Assembly (NCBI GenBank): GCA_964463165.1 | Contig: CAYXBK010000018.1 | Location: 1-64,000, forward strand | DNA: 64,000 bases | Reading direction: 5' to 3' | Source of the DNA: UBA7236 sp964463165 | GTDB lineage: Bacteria; Bacteroidota; Bacteroidia; Chitinophagales; BACL12 | In this document: positions 62,405 to 64,000 of the stretch, in pieces | How the letters are laid out: every line of letters starts with the position of its first letter | Position numbering within the stretch: position 1 is the stretch's first letter | Program-made: the position numbers and the translations under genes | The notes under the pieces: model-generated | Database searches by the model: none | The model's input: the letters and a program-made list of their open reading frames with translations, nothing else | Told to the model about the DNA's origin: nothing

Positions 62405-64000
62405 TCACAAATTCTCCAACACAAAATCCGTTAACAATGTATATAAGTGATACCTTGTATTTCCGCCGCGGATACTGTGGTTGCGGTCGGGATAAATCAT
62501 CATATCAAATTGTTTGTTATTGCTGATCAATGCATTGATCCATTCAATGGAATTTTGAAAATGCACATTATCATCTCCTGTCCCGTGCACCAGTAAATAT
62601 TTTCCTTTTAACAGATCTGCATAGGCCATTGGTGCATTTGCATCAAAACCGGTAGGATTTGTTTCCGGTGTACCCATATATCTTTCCGTATAAACTGAAT
62701 CATAAAATTTCCAGTTTGTAACAGGCGCAACTGCAATTGCCATTTTAAAAACATCAGCGCCGCGGGTAATACACAGGCTCGACATATAACCGCCATAACT
62801 CCAGCCCCAAATTCCAATCCGGCTGCCATCAATATACGATTGCTTTGCAAGCCATTTAGCCGCTTCGATCTGATCGTCGGTTTCGTATTTTCCCAATTGC
62901 TTATATGTAATGGTTCGAAAATCTCTGCCTCTTGCACCCGTTCCCCGGTTGTCGACACAAACTATTATATATCCTTTCTGCGCTAGCATTTCATGCCAGA
63001 GCATTTGCGTTGCATCATACCCCTCTATTACTTCCTGTGAACCCGGCCCGCCGTATAAGGTCATAAACACGGGATATTTTTTCTTCGCATCAAAATCAGC
63101 CGGTTTGATCATATACCCATTTAATGAAACACCTTCACTTGTTGTGAATTTGAAATATTCCGGTTTTTTAATTTTCAAGCCTTCAATTTTTTCATTCAAT
63201 TTTTTATTGTCCTGCAACACACGAATTACTTTCCCGGAATTATCACAAAGCGTAATATAATAAGGCACCAACATGGAGCTGTTTGTATTTATAAAATATT
63301 GGTAGCCTTTGCTGAAATCAACAAAATTACTTCCTCTTCCCGCTGTTATTTTTTTCTTCTTCGTTCCATCCAGCGCAACTGAATATAAATGTCTTTCGAA
63401 TATGGATGCCTCCGTGCTCATATAATAAATTGTCTGCGTTGCGGCATCATATCCTTTCATACCATCCACATCCCAATCACCCTTTGTGATCTGGTGAATT
63501 AATTTTCCTGATAAATCATACAAATACAAATGGTTCCAGCCATCCGTTTCACTGCGCCATATAAATGTCTGGTTGTCGGGTAAAAATGTGAGGTCATCGT
63601 TGATTTCCAGGTAGGTTGCGGATGTTTCGCGGAGCATACTCGTTGTATTTCCGGTAACCGGGTTGGCGAGGAATAATTCCAGATCGTTTTGCAATCTGTT
63701 TAAAGTAAAAACACAAAGATTTTTCCCGTCGTTTGTCCATTTGATTCTGGGAATATATTCATACGATTTACCGATTATTACTTTCTGTGCTTTTTGTGAT
63801 TTCAAATCATAAATATAAATATCCACTTTACTGTTCTTCTCTCCCACTTTGGGATATTTGAATTCATAATTTTCCGGATATAAATTCCCTTTATAGGTCA
63901 TCATATCAAATTCAGGCACTTCGGTTTCATCAAATCGATAATATGCGATGTAATTTCCATCCGGGCTCCATTCAAATGCACGGGTCACAACAAATTCTTC
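62405..64000 (-). CDS. S9B dipeptidyl peptidase IV-family protein (partial)
   Basis: Only the C-terminal 531 residues lie in the window; the frame continues past position 64000, so the start is missing. The N-terminal part here is the eight-bladed propeller (FEWSPDGNYIAYYRFDE, RIKWTNDGKNLCVFTLNR, FIWRSETDGWNHLYLY). The alpha/beta hydrolase domain has the Ser nucleophile in GWSYGG, the Asp in HGTGDDN and the His in DRNHS. The DEXXP-like FDETEVPEF motif, which binds the peptide N-terminus in DPP-IV relatives, is present. It cleaves dipeptides after Pro. It should be exported, but the signal is not visible. Confidence 0.92.
   Translation of the reverse strand, partial: EEFVVTRAFEWSPDGNYIAYYRFDETEVPEFDMMTYKGNLYPENYEFKYPKVGEKNSKVDIYIYDLKSQKAQKVIIGKSYEYIPRIKWTNDGKNLCVFTLNRLQNDLELFLANPVTGNTTSMLRETSATYLEINDDLTFLPDNQTFIWRSETDGWNHLYLYDLSGKLIHQITKGDWDVDGMKGYDAATQTIYYMSTEASIFERHLYSVALDGTKKKKITAGRGSNFVDFSKGYQYFINTNSSMLVPYYITLCDNSGKVIRVLQDNKKLNEKIEGLKIKKPEYFKFTTSEGVSLNGYMIKPADFDAKKKYPVFMTLYGGPGSQEVIEGYDATQMLWHEMLAQKGYIIVCVDNRGTGARGRDFRTITYKQLGKYETDDQIEAAKWLAKQSYIDGSRIGIWGWSYGGYMSSLCITRGADVFKMAIAVAPVTNWKFYDSVYTERYMGTPETNPTGFDANAPMAYADLLKGKYLLVHGTGDDNVHFQNSIEWINALISNNKQFDMMIYPDRNHSIRGGNTRYHLYTLLTDFVLENL

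Noticed and set aside
1..64000. tRNA or rRNA genes
   Set aside because: No T-loop, acceptor-stem or rRNA signature could be found by reading either strand.

Overview
The window looks like chromosome of a member of the Bacteroidota. Four predicted exported proteins end in a type IX secretion (T9SS) type A sorting domain. Many others carry lipoprotein or Sec signals typical of the phylum. Families largely confined to the phylum recur (barrel-less CarboxypepD_reg/TonB-plug proteins, DUF3857/transglutaminase proteins, delta-60 repeat proteins, YwqK/MORN repeat proteins). One promoter fits the TTG-N19-TAnnTTTG consensus of the phylum. I see no rRNA, tRNA, CRISPR array or phage structural gene. The genus cannot be read from the sequence.

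Layout. 1-5240: a coiled-coil membrane protein, then an AT-rich pair (membrane protein plus exported gluzincin metallopeptidase) bounded by inverted copies of a structured intergenic repeat, then a secreted unknown. 5241-5861: a three-copy intergenic repeat array. 5862-9392: smc. 9554-15526: small exported or membrane genes (DUF486, DUF2167), a YfbK-like VWA protein and an OmpA-domain protein. 15646-20720: recX, a beta-helix lipoprotein, a lipoprotein hydrolase, an ECF sigma factor with a small membrane partner, and a YbjN-domain protein. 20870-28853: a 1350-residue LamG protein followed by a tandem duplication of a delta-60/MCE gene pair in which one MCE copy is decayed. 28914-34517: an AhpD-like protein, a PAP2/vanadium haloperoxidase-like lipoprotein, a deiodinase-like T9SS cargo and the pyrR-pyrB operon. 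34845-45472: a giant TPR/MORN protein, three DUF3857 proteins of which only the first keeps a transglutaminase triad, and an FGE-sulfatase-like lipoprotein. 45491-53538 (minus strand): a BNR-propeller T9SS cargo, a PDZ/MORN protein, two barrel-less plug proteins and sppA. 53632-58531: folK, a deoxynucleoside kinase, a small secreted protein, an M14 carboxypeptidase and dinB. 58609-61916: an exact 135-bp tandem array split by a 2551-bp IS1595-family element. 61906-64000: a DUF559 protein and the 3' part of an S9B dipeptidyl peptidase gene that runs off the window.

The most striking signal is the IS1595-type element. It has 25-bp terminal inverted repeats in register and a perfect 8-bp target duplication (CTCTTGAG). 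Removing it restores an intact 135-bp unit. Besides the transposase it carries a 34-residue basic peptide followed closely by a HEPN-like protein with an R-x4-H motif, and two small membrane proteins. That composition resembles a portable toxin or defence module. Second-rank signals are the repeat-bounded metallopeptidase pair, whose flanking repeats show compensatory stem changes; the duplicated delta-60/MCE pair with its fossil; the 1350-residue protein without a secretion signal; and heptamer tandem repeats scattered through the intergenic spaces.

Housekeeping genes (smc, recX, pyrR, pyrB, folK, dinB, sppA, deoxynucleoside kinase) are interleaved with an unusually large share of envelope and secreted proteins. 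Most apparent operons are short.
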